A stretch of DNA of 64,000 nt from Rhodopseudomonas rhenobacensis (lineage in GTDB: Bacteria; Pseudomonadota; Alphaproteobacteria; Rhizobiales; Xanthobacteraceae). Below, one piece after another: positions 7,770-17,098 of the stretch. The stretch covers positions 37,658-101,657 of the forward strand of contig NZ_JACHIH010000015.1 of NCBI RefSeq assembly GCF_014203125.1. Direction: 5' to 3'. The notes beneath the pieces are model-generated. The model was not told where the DNA came from. It worked only from the letters and a program-made list of their open reading frames with translations, and made no database searches. Both the position numbers and the translations under genes were made by a program. Position 1 is the first letter of the stretch. Each line of letters starts with the position of its first letter.

Positions 7770-10700
7770 ATGACGCTCTCCGAAGTCTGCATCCGCCGCC
7801 CGGTGATGACGACGCTGATCACCGCGTCGATCATCGCCTTCGGCATCTTCGGCTTCCGCCTCTTGCCGGTCTCGGCGCTGCCCAAGGTCGACTTCCCGAC
7901 CATCGCGGTGACCGCCACCTTGCCCGGCGCCAGCCCCGATACCATGGCGGCGTCGGTCGCCGGCGTGATCGAGCGGCAGCTCTCGACCATCGCCGGGATC
8001 TCGTCGATGTCGTCGAGCTCGTCGCAGGGCACCACCGCAATCACCATCCAGTTCGACCTCAACCGCAACATCGACGCCGCGGCGCTCGACGTGCAGACCG
8101 CGCTGACCATCGCGCAGCGCCGGCTGCCGATCGAAATGACCACGCCGCCGAGCTTCCGCAAGGTGAACCCGGCCGACTTCCCGGTGCTGTTCGTGTCGCT
8201 GAGTTCGGCGACGCTGCCGCTGTCGGCGGTCAACGAATATGGCGACATCACCATCGGCCAGGCGCTGTCGCAGGTGCCGGGCGTGGCGCAGGTGATGATC
8301 TTCGGCGCGCAGAAATTCGCCGTGCGGGTGCAGGCCGATCCGGAAGCTGCGGCGGCGCGCGGGCTGTCGCTGGAAGATATCCGCACCGCGGTGGCGCGGG
8401 CCAATTCCTCGACCCCGGTCGGCACCCTGAACGGGCCGAAGCAGGACATCTCGCTGCAGGCCTCCGGCCAGATGGACAAGGCCGCGGACTATCGCCACAT
8501 CGTGGTGGCCTGGCGCAACGGCTCGCCCGTCAAGCTCGACGAGGTGGCGCGGATCTATGACAGCGTCGAGAACGACAAGATCGCCACCTGGCTGAACGAC
8601 ACCCGCGCCATCGTGCTGGCGATCCAGAAGCAGCCCGACGCCAATACGGTGGCGGTGGTCGACGGGGTGCGCGCCAAGCTGCCGGGGCTGCGCGCGCAGA
8701 TCCCGCCCTCGATCAACGTCAGCGTGATGATGGACCGCTCGGTGTCGGTGCGGCAGGCCGTCGCCGACGTTGAGGAGACGCTGCTGATCGCCGTGGTGCT
8801 GGTGATCCTGGTGATCTTCCTGTTCCTGCGCTCGGCCTGGGCCACCTTCATTCCCGCGCTGGCGGTGCCGATCTCGCTGCTCGGCACCTGCGCGGTGATG
8901 TATATGTTGGATTTCTCGATCAACAACATGACGCTGCTGGCGCTGACGCTGTCGGTCGGCTTCGTGGTCGACGACGCCATCGTGATGCTGGAGAACATCG
9001 TCCGCCACATCGAGCACGGCATGCGGCCGTTCGAGGCGGCGCTGAAGGGCGCCCGCGAGATCGGCTTCACCATCATCTCGATCACGTTTTCGCTGATCGC
9101 GGTGTTCATCCCGGTGCTGCTGATGGGCGGCATCGTCGGCCGCGTGTTCCGCGAATTCGCGGTGACGATTGCGGCTGCGATCGTGGTGTCGGGCTTCGTG
9201 TCGCTGACGCTGACGCCGATGCTGTGCGCGCGGGTGTTGAAGGCGCACGACCCGCACAAGAAGGAGAACGTCGTTCTTCGGGTGTTCGAGGCGATGTTCG
9301 CGGCCTGGCTGCGCGGCTACGAATGGGCGCTCGACCATGTGTTGAAGCGCAAGGCGCTGATGCTGCTGCTGACGTTGGCGACGCTCGGCGGCACGGTCTA
9401 TCTCTATATGATCGTGCCAAAGGGCTTCTTTCCGCAGGAGGACACCGGCTTTCTCACCGGCGTCACCGAGGCCGCCACCGACACTTCGTTCGAGGCGATG
9501 ACGGTGCGCCAGCAGGCGCTGGTGGCGATCCTGAAATCCGACCCGGCGGTCGATTACATCAACTCAACGGTCGGCTCCGGCGGCCCCAATCCGACCGGCA
9601 ATTACGGCCGGCTGTTCATCGCGCTGAAGCCGCAAAGCGAGCGCGAAAGCGCGCCGGTGGTGATGGCGCGGCTGCGCGAGACCGCGATGCAGGTGCCGGG
9701 GCTGCAGGCGTTCTTCCAGAGCATCCAGAATCTCAACATCGGCGGGCGGCCGTCGAAGAGCCAGTATCAGTACGTCTTGCAGAGCGGTGACACCGAGGCG
9801 CTGTACCGGCTGGCGCCGGAAATGCGCGACAAGATCGCCAAGGTGCCGGGGCTGTTGGACGTCACCACCGACCTCTACATCAAGAACCCGCAGCTGACGG
9901 TGGAGATCGACCGCGAGAAGGCCGCGGTCTACGGCATCACCGTCGATCAGGTGCGCAACCAGCTCTACAACGCCTACGGCTCGCGCCAGGTCGGCACCAT
10001 CTACATGCCGTCGAACGACTACCAGATCATCCTGGAAGCGCAGCCGCAGTTCCGGGTCGATCCCTCCGATCTGTCGAAGCTCTACATGAAGACCGCCGCC
10101 AACCAGACCATTCCGATGGACGTGGTGGCAAAGCTGGTGCCGACGGTGGGCCCGCTGCAGATCAACCACCAGGGCCAGCAGCCCGCGGTGACGATCTCGT
10201 TCAACCTCGCGCCCGGCAATTCGCTGGGCTACGCGGTCGATGAAATCACCAGGATCGAGGCGCAGTCCAATCTGCCGGTGACCATTGCCACAGGCTTCTC
10301 CGGCACCGCGCAGGTGTTCCAGGATTCACTGCGCGGGCAGGGCGTGTTGATCCTGGCCGCGGTGTTCGCCGCCTTCGTGATCCTCGGCATTCTCTACGAG
10401 AGCTTCATCCACCCGATCACCATCATCTCCGGGCTGCCCTCGGCCGGCATCGGCGCGATCCTGACGCTGATGTTGTTCAACATGGAGTTGTCGGTGATCG
10501 CGATGATCGGCATCGTCATGCTGGTCGGCATCGTCAAGAAGAACGCCATCATGATGGTCGACTTCGCGCTGGAGCGCCGGCGATTCGGTCTTTCCGCCGA
10601 GCAGGCGATCCGCGAGGCGGCGCTGCTGCGGTTTCGCCCGATCATGATGACCACCTTCGCGGCGATCTTCGGCACGCTGCCGATTGCCTTGGGAGCGGGG

Positions 10701-10898
10701 GCGGGCGCCGAATTGCGCCAGCCGCTCGGCGTCGCGGTGGTCGGCGGGCTGTGCGTCTCGCAGCTGTTGACGCTGTTCATCACGCCGGTGATCTACATCT
10801 ATCTCGACAAGGTCGACCGAAGGCTGAAGCGCAAGCTCGAGCCGCAACTCGATACGGTCGGCGACGCCGGACGGCCGCGGATCGAGGCGGCGGAGTAG
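7770..10898 (+). CDS. RND multidrug efflux permease (MdtB/AcrB type)
   Basis: A 1042-residue inner-membrane proton-driven drug exporter with the usual duplicated topology: TM1, large periplasmic loop, TM2-6, then the same again. The proton-relay aspartates are visible in TM4 (SVGFVVDDAIVMLENIVRH). Typical RND segments GASPDTMAASVAGVIERQL and GRVFREFAVTIAAAIVVSGF are present, as is a C-terminal LRFRPIMMTTFAAIFGTLP. It starts 3 bp after the adaptor gene. Substrates cannot be predicted; the sequence is nearer the MdtBC/hydrophobe-exporter group than heavy-metal CzcA pumps. Confidence 0.92.
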   Translation: MTLSEVCIRRPVMTTLITASIIAFGIFGFRLLPVSALPKVDFPTIAVTATLPGASPDTMAASVAGVIERQLSTIAGISSMSSSSSQGTTAITIQFDLNRNIDAAALDVQTALTIAQRRLPIEMTTPPSFRKVNPADFPVLFVSLSSATLPLSAVNEYGDITIGQALSQVPGVAQVMIFGAQKFAVRVQADPEAAAARGLSLEDIRTAVARANSSTPVGTLNGPKQDISLQASGQMDKAADYRHIVVAWRNGSPVKLDEVARIYDSVENDKIATWLNDTRAIVLAIQKQPDANTVAVVDGVRAKLPGLRAQIPPSINVSVMMDRSVSVRQAVADVEETLLIAVVLVILVIFLFLRSAWATFIPALAVPISLLGTCAVMYMLDFSINNMTLLALTLSVGFVVDDAIVMLENIVRHIEHGMRPFEAALKGAREIGFTIISITFSLIAVFIPVLLMGGIVGRVFREFAVTIAAAIVVSGFVSLTLTPMLCARVLKAHDPHKKENVVLRVFEAMFAAWLRGYEWALDHVLKRKALMLLLTLATLGGTVYLYMIVPKGFFPQEDTGFLTGVTEAATDTSFEAMTVRQQALVAILKSDPAVDYINSTVGSGGPNPTGNYGRLFIALKPQSERESAPVVMARLRETAMQVPGLQAFFQSIQNLNIGGRPSKSQYQYVLQSGDTEALYRLAPEMRDKIAKVPGLLDVTTDLYIKNPQLTVEIDREKAAVYGITVDQVRNQLYNAYGSRQVGTIYMPSNDYQIILEAQPQFRVDPSDLSKLYMKTAANQTIPMDVVAKLVPTVGPLQINHQGQQPAVTISFNLAPGNSLGYAVDEITRIEAQSNLPVTIATGFSGTAQVFQDSLRGQGVLILAAVFAAFVILGILYESFIHPITIISGLPSAGIGAILTLMLFNMELSVIAMIGIVMLVGIVKKNAIMMVDFALERRRFGLSAEQAIREAALLRFRPIMMTTFAAIFGTLPIALGAGAGAELRQPLGVAVVGGLCVSQLLTLFITPVIYIYLDKVDRRLKRKLEPQLDTVGDAGRPRIEAAE

Positions 10899-10913
10899 CT
10901 TACGCTCGGCTCG

Positions 10914-11531
10914 TCACCCGCGACGCCGGCGCCCCGGACGCGCGGCGAGCGCCACGCCGCCGATCGCCGCCAGCGCCACGCTTCCCAACACCGCCAGGCT
11001 CGGCAGATGGCCGGGCACGTCGGTCCAGTGCGGCTGCACCACGTCGGCGGTGTTGAAGGTCTCGCCGCTGAAGCTGCACAGCTCCAGCGTGCCGTTCAGC
11101 AGCAATTCGCGGTCGACCTTGGCGGCGAGCGTGTGCGCTTCGGCCGCCGGCGGCGCGGTCTCGCTCATCGCCGAAAGCAAGGCGCGGGTCGCGGCGAGAT
11201 AGGCGTGGGCGCATTCGTTGAACGGGCTGTCGTCGTTGTCGATGGCGCCCGGCATCAGCCCCCACAGGCAGATCGCGTATTGGATGCGGGCGTAGTTCAG
11301 GATCCGCGAAAACCGCTCGTCGCGCTGCGGCTGACGCTCGGCGAGCGCCAGGATCGCGGCACGGTTGGCGTCGAGCACCGCCATCTGGCCGTGCGAGAGG
11401 CTCGGGATCGCGATGCCGGTGGTGGGGCCGCCGGTGCGGTGGTGGGCGGCCGCCGGGGTCAGCGTCGCCGCGACGACGAGCAGCACAGTGGCGGTGAGCA
11501 GCCGGCTTCGCGTCAGGCCCAGGCGCGTCAT
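10914..11531 (-). CDS. secreted, C-terminally anchored protein of the cbt operon, unknown function
   Basis: I do not recognise a named family. The 205-residue product has an N-terminal signal peptide (LLTATVLLVVAATLTPAAA) ending at a His-His motif. The middle domain contains three cysteines (in YAICLWG, FNECAHAY and LELCSFSGE). A C-terminal hydrophobic segment (LAVLGSVALAAIGGVALAA) is followed by a basic tail, so it is probably anchored with its body in the periplasm. It lies 61 bp after cbtA on the same strand and is probably the third gene of the riboswitch-controlled cobalt operon. A periplasmic cobalt-handling role is inference from position only. Confidence 0.7.
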   Translation of the reverse strand: MTRLGLTRSRLLTATVLLVVAATLTPAAAHHRTGGPTTGIAIPSLSHGQMAVLDANRAAILALAERQPQRDERFSRILNYARIQYAICLWGLMPGAIDNDDSPFNECAHAYLAATRALLSAMSETAPPAAEAHTLAAKVDRELLLNGTLELCSFSGETFNTADVVQPHWTDVPGHLPSLAVLGSVALAAIGGVALAARPGRRRRG

Positions 11532-11592
11532 GATGATATCCCTGGCGCGGCGGTGCGCTCCCGGGGGAGCGCACCTGTTTGTGCGTGGTCGC

Positions 11593-12318
11593 CTAACGGC
11601 CGCGGCCCGCCGTGAGCTGCCGCTGCGTCAATGCGCCGAATGCCAGACCGAGCGTCGCCCACAGCACCGCGCCGATGCCGAGCGAGGCGGCGCGGAAATT
11701 CCACAGCACGTCGGCGGAGAAGTCCGCCGGCACCTCGCTGATCGACGGCAGCGCCAGCATCACGCCGGCCATCGCGATCGCGTAGATCGCGATCCCGATC
11801 AGCGCCGCGCTCCAGCCCCCCAGCCGCGCCATCAGCTGGCGCGCGGTGCCGAGCGCCGCAATCGCCACGGCGATCGACAGGCCGAGCAGCAGGAAATAGA
11901 ACCCGGTGCGCGCGGCGATGCTGTCGGGGCTGCCGACCGCCGGCGGATTGGCCGGGTATTTCAGCTGCGGCACCACCACCAGGACGATGAAGCCGGCGGC
12001 GGCGAGCACGGCGGCGGTCAGCAACGGCGACCAGCGGCCGAGCCGGCCGTGGAAATAGGCGAAGGCCAGCCCGAAAATGCCGCCGAGCGCGCAGCCCACC
12101 ACGACGATGCCGGTGAACAGCCCGAGCGTGCTTTGCACCGCGCGGCTGACCAGTTCGGGCTCGGCTTCGGCGGCGGCACCGGCGGCAGCACTGGCGTGCT
12201 CTTCGAAGGCGATGGCGAGATCGACTTGCGGCTCGCCGAACAGATAGGCGAAGCCAGCCGCCAGCAGTCCGGCGAGGATGCCAACCAGCATCCCCCGGAC
12301 CAGGAGAGTTCTAACCAT
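11593..12318 (-). CDS. cbtA: cobalt transporter subunit CbtA
   Basis: Predicted integral membrane protein of the CbtAB cobalt uptake family, which in alphaproteobacteria is typically under B12 riboswitch control. The 241-residue sequence begins with a transmembrane segment (LLVRGMLVGILAGLLAAGFAYLFGEP) and has further membrane spans: LFTGIVVVGCALGGIFGLAF, LLTAAVLAAAGFIVLVVV, FYFLLLGLSIAVAIAALG and LIGIAIYAIAMAGVMLAL. It follows cbtB by 18 bp. The family assignment rests on the N-terminal sequence, the partner cbtB and the upstream cobalamin riboswitch, which agree with each other. Confidence 0.88.
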   Translation of the reverse strand: MVRTLLVRGMLVGILAGLLAAGFAYLFGEPQVDLAIAFEEHASAAAGAAAEAEPELVSRAVQSTLGLFTGIVVVGCALGGIFGLAFAYFHGRLGRWSPLLTAAVLAAAGFIVLVVVPQLKYPANPPAVGSPDSIAARTGFYFLLLGLSIAVAIAALGTARQLMARLGGWSAALIGIAIYAIAMAGVMLALPSISEVPADFSADVLWNFRAASLGIGAVLWATLGLAFGALTQRQLTAGRGR

Positions 12319-12336
12319 GATGTGTCGGCCTTATGC

Positions 12337-12555
12337 TCAGTGGCAGGGGAAGCCGAGCAGATGGCGGCCGTCGTGCAGGAATTCATGCACATACATGCCG
12401 TCGAACATCGACAACGCGCCCTGTTCGGCGCCGACGAAGTAAACGGCGATGATCGCCAAGAGGCCGCCGAAGATCGCCCAGGGCAGGATCTCGCGGACCG
12501 GAATGACGGTAGGAATTGCGGGCTGCAGAGCCGGCGCGGATACGACGTGTGACAT
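12337..12555 (-). CDS. cbtB: cobalt transporter subunit CbtB
   Basis: A 72-residue protein with one membrane span (ILPWAIFGGLLAIIAVYFVGAEQG) and a C-terminal histidine-rich tail (HEFLHDGRHLLGFPCH) typical of CbtB, thought to bind Co2+. It is the first gene downstream of the cobalamin riboswitch, with an AGAGGAG ribosome-binding site about 8 nt before the ATG. cbtA follows immediately. Length and His tail match the family. Confidence 0.9.
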   Translation of the reverse strand: MSHVVSAPALQPAIPTVIPVREILPWAIFGGLLAIIAVYFVGAEQGALSMFDGMYVHEFLHDGRHLLGFPCH

Positions 12556-12602
12556 GAAAAGACTCCTCTGGGATTGCGCGTCCCGTTCGAGATATGACGG
12601 CT

Positions 12603-12740
12603 TCCGGAGGGGTCTGACTTCCGATCCAAGCTGACGCAGCAGGACCGATTACAGTGGCGCGACCGTGCCGGGTTTTCACCAGCTTCCCTTCGATAGCAGA
12701 CGGCAAATGATGCCCGTTCACATCAGCAGTGTCAACGTAG
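12603..12740 (-). ncRNA. cobalamin (B12) riboswitch upstream of cbtB
   Basis: Read on the minus strand, the leader contains the conserved sequence GGGAAgctGGTGAAAACCCGG, then a B12 box (GCGCCACTGTAAT, around 12650-12658), then GGAAGTCAGACCC near 12610-12625. These are the three best-conserved blocks of the cobalamin riboswitch in the right order and spacing. It lies about 50 nt before the cbtB start. By analogy it shuts off cobalt uptake when adenosylcobalamin is plentiful, probably by occluding the ribosome-binding site. The outer P1/P2 ends are approximate. Confidence 0.9.
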
Positions 12741-12797
12741 CCGATCGTGGCATGGCGTGTGGTAACAGCGCTTGCTTCGAACCGCACAGGGCCTGAC

Positions 12798-13373
12798 ATG
12801 ACGCTCCATCTCACCTTGCTTTGCCATGCGCCGACCGCAGCGACCCGCGCCGCCGCGTTTGCGGATGACGAAGCTCTGGACGAGAAGGGGATCGCGGCTG
12901 CAGCGGCGCTCGCTGCGAGCTTGCCGCGCTATGGCCGCGTGCTGAGCAGTCCGGCGCGCGCGGCGCTGCAGACCGCCACGGCGCTGCGGCTGGATGCCGA
13001 GGTGATCACGGAGCTGCGCGATGCCGATTCGGGTCGCTGGCGCGGGCAGCCGATCGCCGAGGTTGCCGCCGCCGAGCCGGAGGCGTTGGCGCTGTGGATG
13101 TCGTCGCCGGATGCCGCGCCGCATGGCGGCGAATCGGTCGCCGCGGTGATCGCGCGGGTCGGCGCGTGGCTCGATGGATTGCAGCTGTCGGGCAGGGTGC
13201 TGGCGGTCAGCCCCCCCGCGATTGTTCGCGCGGCGGTGATCCATGTGTTGCAGGCGCCGGCTACAAGCTTCTGGAAGATCGATGCCGGGCCGTTGGCGCG
13301 GATCGATCTCACGCGCAACGCGCAGCGCTGGGCGCTGCGCGCGCCCTCAGTTCAGCGCGACGTCGGCGAGTGA
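12798..13373 (+). CDS. degenerate histidine phosphatase-family protein
   Basis: A 191-residue protein with the phosphoglycerate-mutase-like fold signature, but with altered catalytic residues. The usual RHG motif is LLCHAPT, so the first His is kept but the Arg is replaced by Cys. The SSPARAALQTA segment retains the second Arg region. The second catalytic His expected in a SHGG-type motif is replaced (LAVSPPAIVRA). It is divergent from the cbtBA operon and begins about 60 bp from the riboswitch. I chose the ATG at 12798 because the fold starts right there. It may be a non-catalytic or altered-specificity relative of CobC-like phosphatases; the B12 link is positional inference. Confidence 0.75.
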   Translation: MTLHLTLLCHAPTAATRAAAFADDEALDEKGIAAAAALAASLPRYGRVLSSPARAALQTATALRLDAEVITELRDADSGRWRGQPIAEVAAAEPEALALWMSSPDAAPHGGESVAAVIARVGAWLDGLQLSGRVLAVSPPAIVRAAVIHVLQAPATSFWKIDAGPLARIDLTRNAQRWALRAPSVQRDVGE

Positions 13374-13386
13374 CGCCGCAAAGGGC

Positions 13387-13716
13387 TCAGATCGAGAAGC
13401 TGGTGCCGCAGCCGCAGGACGCGGTGGCGTTGGGATTGTTGACGCGGAACGAGGCGCCGATCAGGTCGTCGACGAAATCAAGTTCGGCGCCCTCGAGGAA
13501 CGGCACCGAGGCGGAATCCACCAGCACCACCGCGCTGTCGCGGGCGATCACGGTGTCGTCGGCATTCCTGGCGCGCTCGACGTCGAATTTGTATTGAAAG
13601 CCCGAGCAGCCGCCGCCCTCGACGCTGATCCGCAGCATCGCGCCGTCACCCTCTTTGGTGAGAATCTCGCCGATCCGGCGCGCGGCGCGTTCGCTGATGG
13701 TGACGCTGGCGGTCAT
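13387..13716 (-). CDS. erpA: iron-sulfur cluster insertion protein ErpA
   Basis: A-type carrier that delivers Fe-S clusters to apo-enzymes. The 109-residue protein has the HesB/IscA pattern, with the first cysteine in [13 protein letters not shown] and the C-terminal pair in [12 protein letters not shown]. It is convergent with the histidine phosphatase-like gene and divergent from dgt. Length and spacing are standard for ErpA. Confidence 0.92.
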   Translation of the reverse strand: MTASVTISERAARRIGEILTKEGDGAMLRISVEGGGCSGFQYKFDVERARNADDTVIARDSAVVLVDSASVPFLEGAELDFVDDLIGASFRVNNPNATASCGCGTSFSI

Positions 13717-13822
13717 GAGGGCTCTCCGAAGTCGTCGCGGCGCTGCAAATCATTGGAATAAGCCGCCCGCCATAGTTAAGTGCGGCGGCTGGCGGAATCA
13801 ATCGCAGAAGGAACAAGGCATC

Positions 13823-15037
13823 GTGTCGGTCGGAATGGCAGCTCCTCGCGCGGCGTTCGCCTGCGATCCCGATGCGAGCCGCGGCCGGCTGGTCGACGAG
13901 CCGCCGAGCAAGACCCGCAGCCCGTTCCGGCGCGATTGCGACCGGGTGATCCATTCCACCGGGTTTCGCCGGCTGAAGCACAAGACCCAGGTGTTCGTCT
14001 ATCACGAGGGCGACCATTATCGCACCAGGCTGACGCATTCGCTGGAAGTGGCGCAGATCGCCCGCGCCATCGCCCGCCAAATCGGGCTCGACGAGGACCT
14101 CACCGAGACGCTGGCGCTGGCCCATGACCTCGGCCATCCGCCGTTCGGCCATGCCGGCGAACGCGCCCTCGACGCCTGCCTGCAGGGCCATGGCGGTTTC
14201 GACCACAATGCCCAGAGCCTGCGGGTGGTCACCGCGCTGGAGCATCGTTATCCGGAGTTCAACGGTCTCAACCTGACCTGGGAAACCCTGGAGGGCATCG
14301 TCAAGCACAACGGGCCCTTGACCGACCGCGCCGGCGCGCCGCTCGGCCGCTACCTCGCGCACGGCGTGCCGATCGGCATCGTCGAGTTCAACCGCGGCTA
14401 CGACCTGGAATTGTGGAGCCACGCCTCGCTGGAGGCGCAGGTCGCCGGCATCGCCGACGACATCGCCTATGACGCCCACGACATCGACGACGGGCTGCGC
14501 GCCGGGCTGTTCGCGGTCGACGACCTGGCCGAGATGCCGCTGACCGCGCAGATGATCGCGGCGATCGACTTACGTTACCCTGGGCTCGACCCGGCGCGGC
14601 GCGGCGCCGAGCTGGTGCGCGAGCTGATTTCCTGTCTGATCGGGGCGGCGGTGAGCGAGGCCGGCCGGCGGCTCAGCTCGGTGCGGCCCGTTTCGGCGCA
14701 GGCGGTGCGCGAGGCCGGCCAGGAGATGATCGGCTTCGCCCCGGACGTGGCGGAGGCCGAAGCGCTGATCAAGCGATTCCTCAAGCGCCACATGTATCGC
14801 CATCCGCGGGTGATGCGGGTGATGGACGACGCCCAGACCGTGGTGTTCGAGCTGTTTGCGCGGTATCGCGACCATCCGGCGGATCTGCCGGCGGAATGGC
14901 TGCCGGCGAATGCCGGGCAGGGCGAGACCGAAGCCGACCGGCTGCGCCGAATCTGCAATTTCATCGCCGGGATGACCGACCGCTTCGCGCTGACCGAGCA
15001 CCAGCGGCTTTTTGACTTAACTCCGGAATTGCGTTAG
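13823..15037 (+). CDS. dgt: deoxyguanosinetriphosphate triphosphohydrolase-like protein
   Basis: HD-domain dNTP triphosphohydrolase. The metal-binding His and His-Asp are in [13 protein letters not shown] and [17 protein letters not shown], with a further Asp in [16 protein letters not shown]. Length is 404 residues from the GTG at 13823. That start has AGAAGGA upstream and gives the N terminus [15 protein letters not shown] expected for this group. The frame extends back into the erpA region, but that is antisense to erpA and lacks family similarity. argS follows on the same strand. Confidence 0.92.
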   Translation: MSVGMAAPRAAFACDPDASRGRLVDEPPSKTRSPFRRDCDRVIHSTGFRRLKHKTQVFVYHEGDHYRTRLTHSLEVAQIARAIARQIGLDEDLTETLALAHDLGHPPFGHAGERALDACLQGHGGFDHNAQSLRVVTALEHRYPEFNGLNLTWETLEGIVKHNGPLTDRAGAPLGRYLAHGVPIGIVEFNRGYDLELWSHASLEAQVAGIADDIAYDAHDIDDGLRAGLFAVDDLAEMPLTAQMIAAIDLRYPGLDPARRGAELVRELISCLIGAAVSEAGRRLSSVRPVSAQAVREAGQEMIGFAPDVAEAEALIKRFLKRHMYRHPRVMRVMDDAQTVVFELFARYRDHPADLPAEWLPANAGQGETEADRLRRICNFIAGMTDRFALTEHQRLFDLTPELR

Positions 15038-15203
15038 GCGGCGGCGTTAAGTGCTTCCTGGTCCAGTCAAATCCGGTTCCCGCCGACGGCGCTGACGGCG
15101 CCGCCCGGAAAGTTTTGCGGCGCGCCGCCGGCAAACCGGCTATCCCACGGCCAACAGGCCCCTCAGCCGGAATGATCCGGCGCAAGTTTTGGTTTCAAGT
15201 CCC

Positions 15204-16997
15204 ATGCTCGAGTCCGTATCGCCGCCGCATCTGTTCGCCGTCATGCTGTCCCGCGTCCACGCGGTCTGCGACGCGCTGGCCGCCGAGGGCGCGCTGCCCG
15301 CCGGGATCGATCTTGCGCGCATCGTGGTGGAGCCGCCGAAGGATGCCAGCCACGGCGACATGGCGACCAACGCCGCGATGGTGCTGGCCAAGGAAGCCAA
15401 GGCCAAGCCGCGCGATCTCGCCGAAAAGATCGCCGAGAAGCTTCGCGCCGACGATCTGGTGGCTTCGGTCGACGTGGCCGGGCCGGGCTTCATCAACCTG
15501 ACGCTGCACCCCAAGGTGTGGTCGGAAGCGTTGCGCACCGTGCTGGCGCAAGGCGCCGGCTATGGCCGTAGCTCCGTCGGCGCCGGCGAGAAGGTCAACG
15601 TCGAATACGTCTCGGCCAATCCGACCGGCCCGATGCATGTCGGGCATTGCCGCGGCGCGGTGTTCGGCGACGCGCTGGCGAGCCTTTTGGACTTCGCCGG
15701 CTACGACGTCACTCGCGAATACTACATCAACGACGCCGGCGCCCAGGTCGACGTGCTGGCCCGTTCCGCGTTGCTGCGCTACCGCGAGGCGCTCGGCGAA
15801 AAGATCGGCGAGATCCCCGAGGGGCTGTATCCCGGCGACTATTTGAAGCCGGTCGGCGAGGCGTTGGCCGCCGAACATGGCGATAAGCTGCTGAACCAGG
15901 ACGAGGCGGAATGGCTGCCGATCGCCCGCGCCAAGGCGATCGCCATGATGATGGAGATGATCCGCGGCGACCTCGCGGCGCTCAACATCACCCACGAGGA
16001 GTTCTTTTCCGAGCGTTCGCTGATCGCCGGCGACACCGACCGCGTCGCCGCGACGATCGATTTCCTGCGCGCCAAGGGCGATGTCTATGAGGGTCGGCTG
16101 CCGCCGCCGAAGGGCGCGCCGATCGAGGACTACGAGGATCGCGAGCAGACCCTGTTCCGCGCCACCGCCTATGGCGACGACGTCGACCGGCCGCTGTTGA
16201 AGTCGGACGGCTCCTACACCTACTTCGCCTCCGACATCGCCTATCACAAGACCAAGTTCGATCGCGGCTTCCGCAACATGATCGACGTCTGGGGCTCCGA
16301 CCACGGCGGCTACATCAAGCGCGTGCAGGCGGCGATCAAGGCGGTGACTGGCGGGCAGGGCGCGCTCGATGTCAAGATCGTGCAGCTCGTAAAGCTGCTG
16401 CGCAATGGCGAGCCGGTGAAAATGTCGAAGCGCTCCGGCGACTTCGTCACCTTGCGCGAAGTGGTGGACGAAGTCGGCTCCGACGCCGTGCGGTTCATGA
16501 TGCTGTTCCGCAAGAACGACGCGGTGCTGGATTTCGACCTCGCCAAGGTGATCGAGCAGTCGAAGGACAACGCGGTGTTCTACGTGCAATACGGCCACGC
16601 CCGCGGTCATTCTGTGTTCCGCAACGCCCGTGAGGTGATTCCGGATCTGCCCGACGAAGCGGTGGCGCGCGCAGCGTTCCTCGCCGATGCGGCGGTGGAG
16701 CGGCTGACCGACACCGCGGAGCTCGGCCTGCTGCGGCAGCTCGCGCTCTATCCGCGCATCGTCGAAGCTGCGGCGTTGGCCCACGAGCCGCACCGCATCG
16801 CGTTCTATCTCTATGAACTCGCCAGCGAATTCCACGCGCTCTGGACCCGCGGGCGCGATTTGCCTCATTTACGCTTCATTATCAATAATGATGCAGAGAT
16901 TACCAAGGCACGGCTGGCATTGGTTCAGGGTGCCGTCTCGGTCCTGGCTTCCGGTCTCGCCGTCCTCGGCGTCCATGCACCAGACGAGATGCGTTAG
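15204..16997 (+). CDS. argS: arginyl-tRNA synthetase
   Basis: Class I aminoacyl-tRNA synthetase charging tRNA-Arg. The HIGH-like motif is in [19 protein letters not shown] and the KMSKS-like motif is [10 protein letters not shown]. The C-terminal DALR anticodon-binding domain ends with [16 protein letters not shown]. The 597-residue length is normal. Start at the ATG 15204 is preferred over the TTG at 15189. It heads the conserved alphaproteobacterial order argS, SPOR protein, nagZ, scpA, scpB. Confidence 0.95.
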   Translation: MLESVSPPHLFAVMLSRVHAVCDALAAEGALPAGIDLARIVVEPPKDASHGDMATNAAMVLAKEAKAKPRDLAEKIAEKLRADDLVASVDVAGPGFINLTLHPKVWSEALRTVLAQGAGYGRSSVGAGEKVNVEYVSANPTGPMHVGHCRGAVFGDALASLLDFAGYDVTREYYINDAGAQVDVLARSALLRYREALGEKIGEIPEGLYPGDYLKPVGEALAAEHGDKLLNQDEAEWLPIARAKAIAMMMEMIRGDLAALNITHEEFFSERSLIAGDTDRVAATIDFLRAKGDVYEGRLPPPKGAPIEDYEDREQTLFRATAYGDDVDRPLLKSDGSYTYFASDIAYHKTKFDRGFRNMIDVWGSDHGGYIKRVQAAIKAVTGGQGALDVKIVQLVKLLRNGEPVKMSKRSGDFVTLREVVDEVGSDAVRFMMLFRKNDAVLDFDLAKVIEQSKDNAVFYVQYGHARGHSVFRNAREVIPDLPDEAVARAAFLADAAVERLTDTAELGLLRQLALYPRIVEAAALAHEPHRIAFYLYELASEFHALWTRGRDLPHLRFIINNDAEITKARLALVQGAVSVLASGLAVLGVHAPDEMR

Positions 16998-17098
16998 GCG
17001 GGGGCGGTTGTCACGTCGGGATCGTGACGGCCTTTCACAGCGGCTGTTTCGTTTGAACGGCGGGTTGGCGGCTTTCCCGAAGGGGATGCGACATCACC

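Noticed and set aside
6552-9338. 928-residue antisense ORF across the first RND operon
   Set aside because: Low-complexity His/Arg/Asp composition and complete overlap with clear RND genes.
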